Below are positions 1 to 10,432 of a DNA stretch of 64,000 bases, piece after piece. How positions within the stretch are numbered: the first letter of the stretch is position 1; each line of letters begins with the position of its first letter. This stretch comes from Peiella sedimenti (GTDB lineage Bacteria > Pseudomonadota > Alphaproteobacteria > Caulobacterales > Caulobacteraceae). The stretch covers positions 683,501 through 747,500 of the forward strand of contig NZ_JAUKTR010000001.1 of NCBI RefSeq assembly GCF_030504955.1, read 5' to 3'. The position numbers and the translations under genes are program-made. The notes below the pieces were generated by a model, which worked only from the letters and a program-made list of their open reading frames with translations, searched no databases and had not been told where the DNA came from.

Positions 1-396
<396 letters not shown>

Positions 397-409
397 GCGT
401 TCATCATCC

Positions 410-424
410 TCCCCCAGGGGGAGA
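410..424 (+). other. C/G palindrome over the ribosome site of the next gene
   Basis: The sequence CTCCCCCAGGGGGAG lies 14 bases after the thiG stop and ends 5 bases before the next start. Its right arm supplies the GGGGGAG ribosome-binding sequence. It could form a small hairpin that partly hides that site or acts as a weak end signal for thiG. There is no T-run. The folding and any effect are inference. Confidence 0.35.
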
Positions 425-429
425 GCCAG

Positions 430-2109
430 ATGCGACAGATATTGCTAGGTTTTTCGGCGCTTACGCTGGCCGGCGCGCCGATGACGGTGGCGGACGCCAC
501 CTCGGCCATGGGCGTCTTCTCGGCCATCTGCAGCCAGGCCGCGGCCACGGTCGGGGCCACGGCGTCGCCGGAGGACATGCGCATCGTCTCCGGGTTCGGC
601 ACGGGCGGCTTCAAGGCCGACACCGACAATGCCGAGGCCCAGACCTGGTTCGACCACGCCATGCGCCTGCGCTGGGCCTTCGAGCACGAGGAGGCGGTGC
701 GGGCCTTCCAGAAGGCGCAGCGGCTGGACCCCAACTGCGGCATGTGCGTGTGGGGCGAAGCCTGGGCCATGGGCGCGAACCTGAACTACAACGTGCCCCA
801 GGCGACGCAGGCGCGGGCCCTGGCCATTGCCGAGCGGGCCCGGCGCCTGTCGGCGGACGCCCCGGCCTGGCAGCGCAAGCTGGTGGACGCCACCGTGCGG
901 CGCTATCGCGGCCCGCCCGCGCGCCGGGCGGTCAACTTCGCCCGCAGCCTGGAGCGCATACAGCGCCAGCACCCCGAGGAGTTGCAGCTCAGGACCCTGG
1001 CCGCCGACGCCCTGCTGATGGCGAACCGCAACTGGTGGAGCGCCGACGGACGCATCCCGGGCGAGGGCGTGGACCGGGCCATCAGCCTGATTGAGAGCGC
1101 GCTGGCCCAGAATCCGGACGATCCGGGGGCCATCCACCTGTACATCCACTCGACCGAGTGGTCGGCGGATCCCTACCGCGCCGTGCCCTATGCCGACCGT
1201 CTGGCGGGACTGACGCCCGGCTCGCCGCATCTGGTGCACATGCCCTCGCACACCTACTACCGGATCGGCCGCTACAAGGACGCCACCACGGCCAATGTGG
1301 GCGCTGTGCGGGCGGCCCAGCGCTATCACGGCATTTCGCCGGCGCCTGAGGGCCTGACCAGCATCGGCATCCACAACCACAACATCCACTTCGGCATGGC
1401 GGGCGCCCTGATGGCCGGCGACGCCGAGGGCGGGCTGTTCCTGGCCGGGCACTTCTTCGAGGCTTATCCGCTGGATCAGCTGAGGAACCCCTTCGGCCAG
1501 ATCGTGGCGGGGACGGCCCTGGTGAACCAGGCCCGCTTTGGCGATCCGGACGTGGTGCTGGCCTTTGACGATCCCGGCGCGGACTACTGGGGCCTGCGCG
1601 TCATGCGCCACTATGCGCGGGGCGAGCTGCGCGCCCGTCAGGGTGACGCCGACGCGCTGGAGGCCGAGCTGGCGGGGCTGCGCGAAGCCAAGACGGGCGT
1701 TCCCCAGCCGACGACCCCGTTCGGACGCATGGCCAGCATCGTTCTGTCCATTCCGGAGAAGGTGCTGGCCGGGCGGCTGGCCCTGCTGCGCGGGGACGAG
1801 GAGGCGGCCGTGACCGCCTTCCGCGAGGCGGCCGAGCTGCAGGCCAGCATGAACCTGGGCCGGGACCCGCCCCTGTGGTGGTACCCGACGCGGCGCAGCC
1901 TGGGGGCGGCCCTGATCGCCGCCGGGCGGCTGGACGAGGCCAAGGCCGAGCTGGAGCGCTCGCTGGAATATGCGCCCCACGATCCGCTGACGCTCTACGC
2001 CCTGTCGGAGGTGGCCGAGCGCCGCGGCGACCGGGCCGAGCAGAGCCGGCTGCTGGCCGAGGCCCGTCGCGAATGGCGGGGCGGCGACTTCAGCCTGGGC
2101 ATGGTCTGA
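430..2109 (+). CDS. Exported tetratricopeptide-repeat protein
   Basis: This is a 559-residue protein of unknown specific function. The N terminus (MRQILLGFSALTLAGAPM) looks like a short signal peptide. Helical TPR-like units begin around residue 75, where AVRAFQKAQRLDPNCGMCVW is visible, and continue to the C terminus, where LDEAKAELERSLEYAPHDP is a clear TPR. A HMPSHTYYRIGRY motif near residue 270 is typical of a family of bacterial TPR proteins that carry no annotated enzyme activity. The ATG at 430 follows GGGGGAG at good spacing. TPR arrays usually hold partner proteins, but no partner is evident here. It may be co-transcribed with thiG, 33 bases upstream. Confidence 0.8.
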   Translation: MRQILLGFSALTLAGAPMTVADATSAMGVFSAICSQAAATVGATASPEDMRIVSGFGTGGFKADTDNAEAQTWFDHAMRLRWAFEHEEAVRAFQKAQRLDPNCGMCVWGEAWAMGANLNYNVPQATQARALAIAERARRLSADAPAWQRKLVDATVRRYRGPPARRAVNFARSLERIQRQHPEELQLRTLAADALLMANRNWWSADGRIPGEGVDRAISLIESALAQNPDDPGAIHLYIHSTEWSADPYRAVPYADRLAGLTPGSPHLVHMPSHTYYRIGRYKDATTANVGAVRAAQRYHGISPAPEGLTSIGIHNHNIHFGMAGALMAGDAEGGLFLAGHFFEAYPLDQLRNPFGQIVAGTALVNQARFGDPDVVLAFDDPGADYWGLRVMRHYARGELRARQGDADALEAELAGLREAKTGVPQPTTPFGRMASIVLSIPEKVLAGRLALLRGDEEAAVTAFREAAELQASMNLGRDPPLWWYPTRRSLGAALIAAGRLDEAKAELERSLEYAPHDPLTLYALSEVAERRGDRAEQSRLLAEARREWRGGDFSLGMV

Positions 2110-2117
2110 CGACGATC

Positions 2118-2138
2118 CGGACGGAAAAATACCGTCCG
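2118..2138. terminator. Small hairpin after the TPR gene
   Basis: CGGACGG and CCGTCCG form a perfect 7-base stem around the loop AAAAATA, 9 bases after the stop of the TPR gene. There is no following T-run, so termination is uncertain. The right arm runs into the 9-base tandem repeat. Confidence 0.35.
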
Positions 2139-2177
2139 AAGCGTCCGAAGCGTCCGATCCGTCCGACTCGTCGGCAT
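2133..2177. repeat. 9-base tandem repeat (CGTCCGAAG type)
   Basis: Consecutive units read CGTCCGAAG, CGTCCGAAG, CGTCCGATC, CGTCCGACT and a decayed CGTCGGCAT. They lie between the TPR stop and the end of the convergent ybjQ-like gene. The array has no spacers, so it is not CRISPR. Its copy number may vary by slippage. Confidence 0.7.
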
Positions 2178-2261
2178 GCCGGGGAGCGAGGGCGCTCGCG
2201 GGATGTCAAAGACCCGCTGCCAGTCTAGGGCCGGTCAGAGCGGCGGGGACAAGGTGGCCGT

Positions 2262-2582
2262 CTATTCCGGCTCGACCACCACGGCGGTGCCGTAGGCCAG
2301 CACCTCGGTGACGCCGTCCATGATCTCGTTGGCGTCATAGCGCATGGCCAGGACGGCGTTGGCGCCCATGCCGCGCGCGTGCTCGATCAGCTCGTCATGG
2401 GCCTCCTGCCGGGCGGTTTCGGCCAGCTTGACGTAGGCGCCGACCCGCCCGCCCAGCATCGACTGGAGCCCGCCCAGCATGTCGGACAGCGCATTGCGGC
2501 TGCGCACGGTGATGCCGCGCACCAGGCCGATCGTGCGCACGACGCGGTGGCCGGGCACTTCGTTGGACGTAACGACGATCAT
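2262..2582 (-). CDS. YbjQ/UPF0145 family protein
   Basis: This 106-residue protein has the hallmarks of the YbjQ (UPF0145, DUF74) family. It begins with a TSNEVPGHRVV strand, has a central GLVRGITVRSRN segment, and has a conserved GANAVLAMRYD stretch followed by an AYGTAVVV C-terminal strand. The family forms small pentameric cytosolic assemblies. A heavy-metal-binding role is often suggested, but no biochemical function is established. The start is preceded by TAGGAGA. It is the last gene of the leftward thyA run, 19 bases downstream of folA, and probably shares its transcript. Confidence 0.88.
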   Translation of the reverse strand: MIVVTSNEVPGHRVVRTIGLVRGITVRSRNALSDMLGGLQSMLGGRVGAYVKLAETARQEAHDELIEHARGMGANAVLAMRYDANEIMDGVTEVLAYGTAVVVEPE

Positions 2583-2601
2583 GACGGTCTCCTAGGGGAC
2601 T

Positions 2602-3117
2602 TCAGCGGCGTTCCAAGAGGCGAAAAACGAAGGCGTGGTCATTGGTCTCGTCGGCCTCGTGGCGCTCGCGGCGGACCTCGGTCCACTGGCTTTCGTCAAA
2701 GGCGGGGAAATGGGCGTCGCCCTCGGGTTCGGCCTCGACCTCGGTCAGGTACAGGCGTCGGGCGCGGGGCAGGGCGGTCTCGAACAGCTGGGTGCCGCCG
2801 ATAACGCAGACCTCGTCCACCCCGTCCTCGCGCGCCTGTTCGCGGGCGATGGCGTAGGCCTCGTCGAAGTTGGGGCAGACCAGGGCGCCCTTCAGCTTCA
2901 GCTCCGGATCGCCGGACAGGACAAGGTTCAGCCGGCCCGGCAGGGGCCTGAGCGGCAGGCTCTCCCAGGTCTTGCGGCCCATCAGGCACGGCTTGCCGAT
3001 GGTGTTGGCCTTGAACAGCTGCAGGTCCGCGCGCAGCCGCCAGGGCAGACGGCCGTTGCGGCCGATGACGCCGTTGCGGGCGCGGGCGACGACGAGGGAG
3101 AGGGTGGTGGGCATCAT
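2602..3117 (-). CDS. folA: Dihydrofolate reductase
   Basis: This 171-residue protein matches the usual DHFR length. It reduces dihydrofolate to tetrahydrofolate with NADPH, regenerating the cofactor oxidised by ThyA next door. Visible landmarks are the N-terminal LSLVVARARNGVIGRNGRLPW (Met20-loop region), the acidic substrate-binding position in the LRADLQLFK helix, GRKTWESLP for NADPH phosphate binding, and VIGGTQLFETAL. Two ATGs stand together at the start after AGGGGGG. The second, three bases on, has the better spacing, so the true start could be 3114. The gene lies five bases downstream of the MazG-like gene in the same operon. Confidence 0.97.
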   Translation of the reverse strand: MMPTTLSLVVARARNGVIGRNGRLPWRLRADLQLFKANTIGKPCLMGRKTWESLPLRPLPGRLNLVLSGDPELKLKGALVCPNFDEAYAIAREQAREDGVDEVCVIGGTQLFETALPRARRLYLTEVEAEPEGDAHFPAFDESQWTEVRRERHEADETNDHAFVFRLLERR

Positions 3118-3122
3118 CCCCC

Positions 3123-3428
3123 CTATTTAAGCCAGTCCAGCCATTTGCGCTGCATGGCCTGCTCCAGATCGACGCCGGCGCGGTCGCAGTAGATCAGCAG
3201 CATGCCCAGCAGGTCGGTGGCCTCGTCCGCCAGCTTGGCGGCGTCAGGCTGGCCGCGCGCCCGGCCTGACAGGCGCAGGTGCTCGGCGGTCAGTTCACCC
3301 AGCTCCTCCTGCAGCTTGAGCAGGGCCCAGTCTTCACCAGGAATGGCACGGTCACGGTCAATGCCGTGCTCGCGCGCATAGATGTCGGAGATGCGCAGGA
3401 CGTCGTCCTGCAAGGCCTTAAGGTCCAT
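3123..3428 (-). CDS. MazG-like nucleotide pyrophosphohydrolase
   Basis: This 101-residue all-alpha protein belongs to the MazG/HisE-like NTP pyrophosphohydrolase superfamily. The metal-binding pattern is visible: an EELGEL helix followed by a DEATDLLGMLL helix (the E-x-x-E plus E-x-x-D arrangement). These enzymes hydrolyse (d)NTPs or modified nucleotides to the monophosphate. Placement between thyA and folA suggests a role in dUTP or dNTP pool hygiene, but the substrate is inferred. Its ATG overlaps the thyA stop in TGATG, indicating translational coupling. Confidence 0.8.
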   Translation of the reverse strand: MDLKALQDDVLRISDIYAREHGIDRDRAIPGEDWALLKLQEELGELTAEHLRLSGRARGQPDAAKLADEATDLLGMLLIYCDRAGVDLEQAMQRKWLDWLK

Positions 3429-4294
3429 CAGACCGCGACAGCCGCCTTGATGTGCGGCCAGGCCTCGTAGCCCTCGAGGGTGAAGTCGCCGTACTCGAAG
3501 GCGAACAGGTCGTCCCGGTCGGCGAGCGTCATGGTCGGGAAGGGCAGGGGCTCGCGCGTCAGCTGGGTGCGGGCCTGCTCCACATGGTTCAGATAGAGGT
3601 GCGCATCGCCGAAGGTGTGGATGAATTCGCCCGGCTCCAGCCCCGTAACCTTAGCCAGCATCAGGGTCAGCAGGGCGTAGGACGCGATGTTGAAGGGCAC
3701 GCCCAGGAAGACGTCGGCGCTGCGCTGGTACAGCTGGCAGGACAGCTTGCCCTCGGCGACGAAGAACTGGAACAGGCAGTGACAGGGCGGTAGGGCCATG
3801 TCGTCCACGTCCGCCGGGTTCCAGGCGCTGACGATGTGGCGTCGGCTGTTGGGATTGGTCCTGATCCCCTCGACCAGACGCGAGATCTGGTCGACCACGC
3901 GGCCGTCGGGCGCGGCCCAGCTGCGCCACTGTTTGCCATAGACCGGCCCCAGGTCGCCCTTGTCATCGGCCCACTCGTCCCAGATGCGGACGCCGTGCTC
4001 CTTGAGGAAGGCGATGTTGGTGTCGCCGCGCAGGAACCAGAGCAGTTCCACGATGATCGAGCGCAGATGCAGCTTCTTGGTGGTCAGGAGCGGAAAGCCC
4101 TGGGCCAGGTCGAAGCGCATCTGGCGGCCGAAGACCCCGATGGTGCCGGTGCCGGTGCGGTCGTCGCGGCGCACGCCCGTCTCGAGGATGTCGGTCAGCA
4201 GATTCAGGTACTGCCGCTCGGGGTGGTCGGCGGGCGCAGGAGAGACGGCCCCGGTGCGGGCCTGAACCTCGGCGAGTGCGGCGAGCGCGTTCAT
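3428..4294 (-). CDS. thyA: Thymidylate synthase
   Basis: This 288-residue enzyme converts dUMP to dTMP using methylenetetrahydrofolate. The catalytic cysteine sits in [13 protein letters not shown], the dUMP phosphate arginines in [22 protein letters not shown], and the folate and dimer regions are intact ([20 protein letters not shown]). The protein is about 24 residues longer than E. coli ThyA because of an N-terminal extension before the conserved YLNLL start. Either that extension is real or a later start is used. It is the first gene of thyA, MazG-like, folA, ybjQ, a compact dTMP/folate operon. REPIN-like repeats lie upstream. Confidence 0.97.
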   Translation of the reverse strand: MNALAALAEVQARTGAVSPAPADHPERQYLNLLTDILETGVRRDDRTGTGTIGVFGRQMRFDLAQGFPLLTTKKLHLRSIIVELLWFLRGDTNIAFLKEHGVRIWDEWADDKGDLGPVYGKQWRSWAAPDGRVVDQISRLVEGIRTNPNSRRHIVSAWNPADVDDMALPPCHCLFQFFVAEGKLSCQLYQRSADVFLGVPFNIASYALLTLMLAKVTGLEPGEFIHTFGDAHLYLNHVEQARTQLTREPLPFPTMTLADRDDLFAFEYGDFTLEGYEAWPHIKAAVAV

Positions 4295-4365
4295 GGCCTC
4301 AGAATGCCAGTGATTCGCTCCGGCGCGATTCGCCGGTGGCGATTAGCTGTGGGTAGCTGCCGCCT

Positions 4366-4497
4366 GTCTCCTCCCCGTCCCTGACGGGGAGGGGGACCGC
4401 CGGAGGCGGTGGAGGGGAAAGGGACCTCGAAGATTCCCCTCCGTCTGCTCGCTGCGCTCGCAGCCACCTCCCCACGGCTTCGCCGTAGGGAGGAGAC
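4366..4497. repeat. REPIN-like palindromic element, copy 1
   Basis: The element is bounded by the inverted ends GTCTCCTCCC and GGGAGGAGAC. Inside are several short palindromes: CCGTC..GACGG, ACCGCC..GGCGGT, GCTCGCTGCGCTCGC and CTACGGCG/CGCCGTAG types. It lies between gltA and thyA. A second copy follows ten bases later. With copy 2 it explains the 366-base gene-free gap at 4295-4660, where I see no other feature. Confidence 0.8.
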
Positions 4498-4506
4498 ATG
4501 AGCGCC

Positions 4507-4653
4507 GTCTCCTCCCCATCGCCAGATGGGGAGGGGGACCGCCAGTAGGGCGGTGGAGGGATGGGCATGCGAACGGCCTGCTACACCACCCCTCCGTCGC
4601 GTCGCTCCGTTTCACTCCGCGAGCGACACCTCCCCGCAAAGCGGGGAGGAGAC
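4507..4653. repeat. REPIN-like palindromic element, copy 2
   Basis: The inverted ends GTCTCCTCCC and GGGAGGAGAC are the same as in copy 1. The internal left half (GGGGAGGGGGACCGCC..GGCGGTGGAGGG) matches copy 1, while the right half is more diverged (GTCGCGTCGCTCC). It ends seven bases before the gltA stop codon, so it lies in the 3' flank of gltA. Confidence 0.8.
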
Positions 4654-4660
4654 AGGAGCA

Positions 4661-5947
<1,287 letters not shown>

Positions 5948-6020
5948 GGGTGCGATCCCTGTCGTTCGAAGAAGCGCGGCGCGGGGGAGGGCGGCCGCAG
6001 TTGGGCGCCTTTATAACGCC

Positions 6021-7403
6021 TTAGGTCGGTAGCGAAAGCGCATCGTCCAGGCGGGCGAGGCTTTCTTCACGGCCGAGCGCGGCCATGACTTTGCCGAGGT
6101 CGGGCGAGGGCAGGCCGCCGGTAAGGGCGGCGCGCAGGGCCGGGGCGAACTTGCCGAAGCCGACGCCCTGGCCTTCGGCGAAGGTCTTGAGCGCGGCGGC
6201 CAGGGCGTCGGCGTCCCAGGCGGGTTGGTCGGCGAGGACGGCGCGCAGCGGCTCCAGCAGCGGGCGGGCCTGGGCGATCTGGCCTGTCGCCTTGTCGTCG
6301 AGCGACAGGGGGCGGGCGGCCAGGGCGAAGGCGACCTGTTCGGCCAGCTCCACCAGGGTCTTGGCGCGGTCCTTCACCTGGGGAATGGCGGCGGCGATCC
6401 GGGCTTCGTCGGCGGTCAGGCCCGCCTTCTCCACGAAGGGCAGGGTCAGGCCGGTCAGGCGCGCATCGTCGGCCTGGCGGATCCAGTGGGCGTTGACGTG
6501 GGCCAGCTTTTCGAAGTCCAGGCGCGAGGGGGCGCGGTTGACGTCGCGGACGTCGAACCAGGCGATGGCCTCATCGTCGCTGAAGATCTCGTCGTCGCCG
6601 TGGCTCCAGCCCAAGCGGGCGAGATAGTTGCGCATGGCCTCGGGCAGGTAGCCCAGCCCGGCGTAGTCGGCCACGGCCTGGGCGCCGTGGCGCTTGGACA
6701 GCTTGGCGCCGTCCGGGCCGTGGATCAGCGGGATGTGCGCGAAAGCCGGGCGGCTCCAGCCCAGGGCGTCGTAGATCAGGCTCTGGCGCGCAGCGTTGTT
6801 CAGGTGATCGTCGCCCCGAATGACGTGGGTCACGCCCATGTCGTGGTCGTCCACCACCACGGCAAGGTTGTAGGTGGGCGTGCCGTCCGAGCGCAGCAGA
6901 ACAAGGTCGTCCAGGTTCTCGGCCTGCCAGGCGACCCGGCCCTGCACCAGATCATCGACCGCCACCTCGCCCGAGTCGGGCCCACGGAAGCGCACGACGT
7001 AGGGCTGGTCGGCTGGGCCGTCGGTACGATCACGCCACGGGGAGCGGATGAGGCGGCCCTCGGCGCGGCCCTGTTCGCGCGCGGCCTCGACCTCGTCGGG
7101 CGTCATCCAGCAGCGGTAGGCGCCGCCGCTGTCCAGCAGCTGAAGCGCCGCCTCGCGGTGGCGGTCGGCGCGTTGGGACTGGAAGACCGGCTCCTCGTCC
7201 CCCTCGAGGCCCAGCCAGGCCAGGCCCCTGAACAGCACGTCGACGGCGTCCTGGGTGGAGCGCTCGCGGTCGGTGTCCTCGATGCGCACCAGGAACCTGC
7301 CGCCGCAGTGGCGGGCATAAAGCCAGTTGAAAAGCGCCGTGCGGGCGGTGCCAATATGCATGGCGCCGGTGGGCGAGGGGGCGATACGGGTGACGACGGA
7401 CAC
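6021..7403 (-). CDS. gltX: Glutamyl-tRNA synthetase
   Basis: This class I aminoacyl-tRNA synthetase (460 residues from the chosen start) charges tRNA-Glu and, in bacteria lacking GlnRS, often tRNA-Gln. The HIGH-type motif is in APSPTGAMHIGTARTALFNW and the KMSKS-type motif in GAKLSKRHGAQAV. The frame stays open 63 bases further upstream to an ATG at 7466. I chose the GTG at 7403 because AGGAAGG lies just before it and because homologues begin directly at VTRIAPSPTG. The divergent comEC start is close or overlapping. No frameshift or missing motif is seen. Confidence 0.96.
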   Translation of the reverse strand: MSVVTRIAPSPTGAMHIGTARTALFNWLYARHCGGRFLVRIEDTDRERSTQDAVDVLFRGLAWLGLEGDEEPVFQSQRADRHREAALQLLDSGGAYRCWMTPDEVEAAREQGRAEGRLIRSPWRDRTDGPADQPYVVRFRGPDSGEVAVDDLVQGRVAWQAENLDDLVLLRSDGTPTYNLAVVVDDHDMGVTHVIRGDDHLNNAARQSLIYDALGWSRPAFAHIPLIHGPDGAKLSKRHGAQAVADYAGLGYLPEAMRNYLARLGWSHGDDEIFSDDEAIAWFDVRDVNRAPSRLDFEKLAHVNAHWIRQADDARLTGLTLPFVEKAGLTADEARIAAAIPQVKDRAKTLVELAEQVAFALAARPLSLDDKATGQIAQARPLLEPLRAVLADQPAWDADALAAALKTFAEGQGVGFGKFAPALRAALTGGLPSPDLGKVMAALGREESLARLDDALSLPT

Positions 7404-9528
7404 AGGAGCCTTCCTGGGGGGCGATGACGGCGTCGCCTCTATAGCGCAAGGCGGCCGCAAGCCCACCCCGGCGTGGCGGAGCTGGATCGCAGCTCAGGTG
7501 GAGGCCCAGGCCGACCGCTGGCGGCTGTGGACCCCCGTGTTCCTGGGGCTGGGCTGCGCGGCCTATTTCGCCCTGAAGAGCGAGCCGCCCGCCTGGCTGG
7601 CCTGGGCGCCGGTGGTCGTGGCGGCCGGGGCGCTTTGGGCGGTGCGGCGCTGGGCGCCGGCGGCCATGTGGGCCGCGGTGCTGATGCTGGCCCTGTCAGG
7701 CGGGTTCCTGGCGGCCAAGCTGCGCCAGCAGGCGGTCGATGCGCCGGTCGCGCCGGAGCAGGCCGGCGCGGTCACGCTGGAGGCCTGGGTCCTGGACGTG
7801 GAGTCGCCGGGCACACGCGGGCCGCGCATCCTGGTGGCGCCCATCCGGGTCAGCGGACTGGCCGCTGAGGCGACCCCCGAGCGGTTGCGGGTCAACCTGA
7901 CCGTGCCCGCGCCGAGGCCAGGGACGGCGATCCGCCTGCGCGGTCTGCTCAGCCCGCCGCCGCCGCCCGCCGCGCCCCACGCCTATGACTTTGGCCGCAA
8001 CGCCTATTTCCAGAGCCTGGGCGGCACGGTCATCGCCTTCGGGCGGCCGCAGCATGTGCTGGGGCTGGCGCCGCCGCCGCTCGGCCTGCGGGCGAAGATG
8101 GCCGTGAACGCCTGGCGCCTGCGCCTGGCCGAGCGGGTGCAGGGGGCCATGTCGCCCCAGGCCGGCTCCATCGCCGCCGCCATGGTCACGGGGCACGAGG
8201 CCTGGATCAGCGAGGCGGACGAACAGGCCATGCGCGACTCGGGCCTGGCGCACATCCTGTCGATCTCGGGCCTGCATATGGCCATCGTCGGCGGCTTCGC
8301 CTTCTTCGCGGCGCGACTGGCCATCGCGGCCTGGCCGTGGCTGGCCTTGCGCATCCACGGCAAGAAGGCCGCGGCCCTGTTCGGGGCGGGCGCCGTGGGG
8401 CTCTATCTTGTGGTCTCAGGCGGGCCGCCGCCGGCGGAGCGGGCCGCCATCGTCGCCTGGGTGGCGTTCGCCGCCATCCTTCTGGACCGTCGGGCCGTCA
8501 GCATGAACGCCCTGGCCCTGGCGGCGCTGATCGTGCTGCTGCGCCGGCCCGAGAGCATCGTCCAGCCCGGCTTTCAGATGTCGTTCGCGGCCACGGCCGC
8601 CCTGGTGGCGTTGGCCGAGGCCTGGCCGGCGCGGGTGCGCGAGATCAGCGCGCCCTGGCTCATCCGAGCGGTTCAGGGGGCGGGCGCCTGGATCGCAGGG
8701 GCGCTGGCGGCCAGCTTCGTGGCGGGTCTAGCGACCGGCCCTTTCGCCATGCAGCACTTCAATCGCGTGGCGGTGTTCGGGCTGGGAGCCAATCTGGCCG
8801 TGGCCCCGCTGTCCAGCTTCGTGATGATGCCCGCCCTGGCCCTGGGCAGCGTGCTGTCCGGCACGCTGCTGGGCGATCTTATCCTGGCGGTGGCGGGATG
8901 GTCGGTGGACGCCATGCTGGCCATCGGACACTGGACCTCGCGCCTGCCGGGCGCGGTGCGCCTGGTCCCCAGCGCGCCGCCCCTGGCCCTGCCGGTCGCG
9001 TTTCTGGGCATTCTGATCATCTGCCTATGGCGCGGACGACTGCGCTGGGCGGGCCTGCCGCTGGCGCTGGCGGTGATCTGGTGGCCCAGGCCCGAGCCGC
9101 CCAACCTGTGGCTGGCCGACGGCGGGACCAACGCCGTGATCCGCACGGCGCCGGGTCAGGCCATGGCCGTGCGCAGCCGAGCCGGACGCTTCGGCGCGGA
9201 CCTTTGGGCCAAGCGCATGGGGCTGACCCTGGCCGAGGACAGCGATGCGGCCTGCCGTCGCTTCTGGTGCCTGAGGGAGGGGCGGCCGTCAGTCGCCGTC
9301 TGGTTCGGCCGCCGGGCCCCCGACGCCGAGGCCCTGGCCCAACTGTGCGCCGCCGAGGTGGTGGCGGTGCGCGCGGTCGTGCCGAGCCTGCCGCCGGCCT
9401 GCGAGCGCCGGCTGGTGCTGGATGCGGAGGATTTCAGGCGCGGCGGCGCCGTCGAGCTATGGCGCTCGGGCGGCGGTTGGGCCGCGCGCTGGACGCGCGA
9501 TGCGCAGGGCGACAGGCCGTGGACTTAA
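7390..9528 (+). CDS. comEC: ComEC/Rec2 family membrane protein
   Basis: About 712 residues form a polytopic inner-membrane protein of the DNA-uptake channel family. It has an N-terminal DUF4131-like OB-fold part, then the Competence domain with the diagnostic DSGLAHILSISGLHMAIVGG segment near the middle, followed by many membrane helices. The C-terminal stretch after LWLADGGTNAVI resembles the beginning of the metallo-beta-lactamase-like domain but lacks an obvious metal-binding HxHxDH, as in other short alphaproteobacterial forms. The start is unresolved. GTG at 7390 is a compromise that overlaps gltX by 14 bases. ATG at 7327 would overlap more, and GTG at 7498 would cut into sequence that looks conserved. 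Confidence 0.85.
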   Translation: MTTDTGAFLGGDDGVASIAQGGRKPTPAWRSWIAAQVEAQADRWRLWTPVFLGLGCAAYFALKSEPPAWLAWAPVVVAAGALWAVRRWAPAAMWAAVLMLALSGGFLAAKLRQQAVDAPVAPEQAGAVTLEAWVLDVESPGTRGPRILVAPIRVSGLAAEATPERLRVNLTVPAPRPGTAIRLRGLLSPPPPPAAPHAYDFGRNAYFQSLGGTVIAFGRPQHVLGLAPPPLGLRAKMAVNAWRLRLAERVQGAMSPQAGSIAAAMVTGHEAWISEADEQAMRDSGLAHILSISGLHMAIVGGFAFFAARLAIAAWPWLALRIHGKKAAALFGAGAVGLYLVVSGGPPPAERAAIVAWVAFAAILLDRRAVSMNALALAALIVLLRRPESIVQPGFQMSFAATAALVALAEAWPARVREISAPWLIRAVQGAGAWIAGALAASFVAGLATGPFAMQHFNRVAVFGLGANLAVAPLSSFVMMPALALGSVLSGTLLGDLILAVAGWSVDAMLAIGHWTSRLPGAVRLVPSAPPLALPVAFLGILIICLWRGRLRWAGLPLALAVIWWPRPEPPNLWLADGGTNAVIRTAPGQAMAVRSRAGRFGADLWAKRMGLTLAEDSDAACRRFWCLREGRPSVAVWFGRRAPDAEALAQLCAAEVVAVRAVVPSLPPACERRLVLDAEDFRRGGAVELWRSGGGWAARWTRDAQGDRPWT

Positions 9529-9682
9529 GTCTCCTCCCTGGCGCCAGGCGGGAGGGGGGGCGCCGAACGCGGTGGAAGGGGAAAGGGATGCTGGCGCGGG
9601 TGATTGAGCGAGAAATTTCCCCTCGGTCTGCTCGCCTGCGGCTCGCATCCATCTCCCCATGGCTGCGCCATAGGGAGGAGAC
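9529..9682. repeat. REPIN-like palindromic element, copy 3
   Basis: The inverted ends are GTCTCCTCCC and GGGAGGAGAC, as in copies 1 and 2. The element starts directly after the comEC stop and stops ten bases before the lexA stop. It shares AGGGGAAAGGGA and TTCCCCTC..GTCTGCTCGC with copy 1. It fills the gap between the convergent comEC and lexA genes and could act as a bidirectional terminator. Confidence 0.8.
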
Positions 9683-9691
9683 GGCTGGGAC

Positions 9692-10396
9692 CTAGTGATA
9701 CCGGCGGAACAGGCCGACCAGCTTGCCCTGCACCTCGACCTGATCAGGCCCGAAGATGCGGGTCTCATAGCGGGGGTTGGCGGGCTCGAGCGCGATGGAG
9801 GCGCCCTTGCGGCGCAGGCGCTTGAGCGTGGCTTCCTCACCCTCGACCAGGGCGACGACGATCTCGCCGGACGAGGCCGTATCGGCCTTGCGGATGATGA
9901 CCATGTCGCCGTCGAGGATGCCGGCGTCGATCATGGAGTCGCCCGAGATCTCGAGCAGGTAGTGCTCGCCCGCGCCCAGCAGGGCCTCGGGCACCGGCAG
10001 GCGCTCGCGCTCGTGCTGGATGGCGGCGATGGGCGTGCCGGCGGCGATCTTGCCCAGCAGGGGCAGTTCGCGCACGTCGTTGGCGGCGTCTGACGCCGGC
10101 GCCGAGGGCAGCTTGCGCGCGCCTTCGATCACCTGGGGCTGGAAGGGCGCGCGGCCCCGGGCCGGAGCGGCGGCGGTGGCCTGTTCAGGCAGGCGCGTCA
10201 CCTCCAGCGCACGGGCCCGATGGGGCAGGCGGCGCAGAAAGCCCCGTTCCTCAAGCGCGGTGATCAGGCGATGGATGCCGGACTTGGACGCCAGATCCAG
10301 CGCCTCCTTCATTTCGTCGAAGGACGGAGAGACACCGGTCTCCTTGATCCGCTCATGGATAAACATGAGCAGTTCGTGCTGTTTGCGCGTGAGCAT
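9692..10396 (-). CDS. lexA: SOS repressor LexA
   Basis: This 234-residue repressor of DNA-damage genes has an N-terminal winged-helix HTH (about residues 1-68) and a C-terminal S24 autoprotease. The self-cleavage bond is Ala119-Gly120 in GKIAAGTP. The catalytic Ser154 lies in [10 protein letters not shown] and Lys192 in EEATLKRL. RecA-stimulated cleavage would relieve repression. The linker between domains is longer than in E. coli, as is common in alphaproteobacteria. ATG follows GAGGA. Two SOS boxes upstream show that it controls itself. Confidence 0.98.
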   Translation of the reverse strand: MLTRKQHELLMFIHERIKETGVSPSFDEMKEALDLASKSGIHRLITALEERGFLRRLPHRARALEVTRLPEQATAAAPARGRAPFQPQVIEGARKLPSAPASDAANDVRELPLLGKIAAGTPIAAIQHERERLPVPEALLGAGEHYLLEISGDSMIDAGILDGDMVIIRKADTASSGEIVVALVEGEEATLKRLRRKGASIALEPANPRYETRIFGPDQVEVQGKLVGLFRRYH

Positions 10397-10407
10397 CCGA
10401 ATCCTCG

Positions 10408-10422
10408 GAACAAGTCGTGAAC
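10408..10422 (-). promoter_or_regulatory. SOS box 1 of lexA (GAAC-N7-GAAC)
   Basis: GAAC-AAGTCGT-GAAC is a perfect match to the alphaproteobacterial LexA operator GTTC-N7-GTTC read on the minus strand. It lies 11 bases upstream of the lexA start codon, a position suited to blocking transcription or early elongation. Confidence 0.85.
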
Positions 10423-10432
10423 CTGAGCCGAT

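Noticed and set aside
445..1980. Long minus-strand open frame opposite the first TPR gene
   Set aside because: High-GC shadow frame with Arg/Gly/Gln-rich composition, no family signature and no ribosome site. The plus-strand TPR protein explains the region.
2133..2177. CRISPR-like array
   Set aside because: Nine-base units stand in direct contact without spacers, and there are no cas genes in the window.
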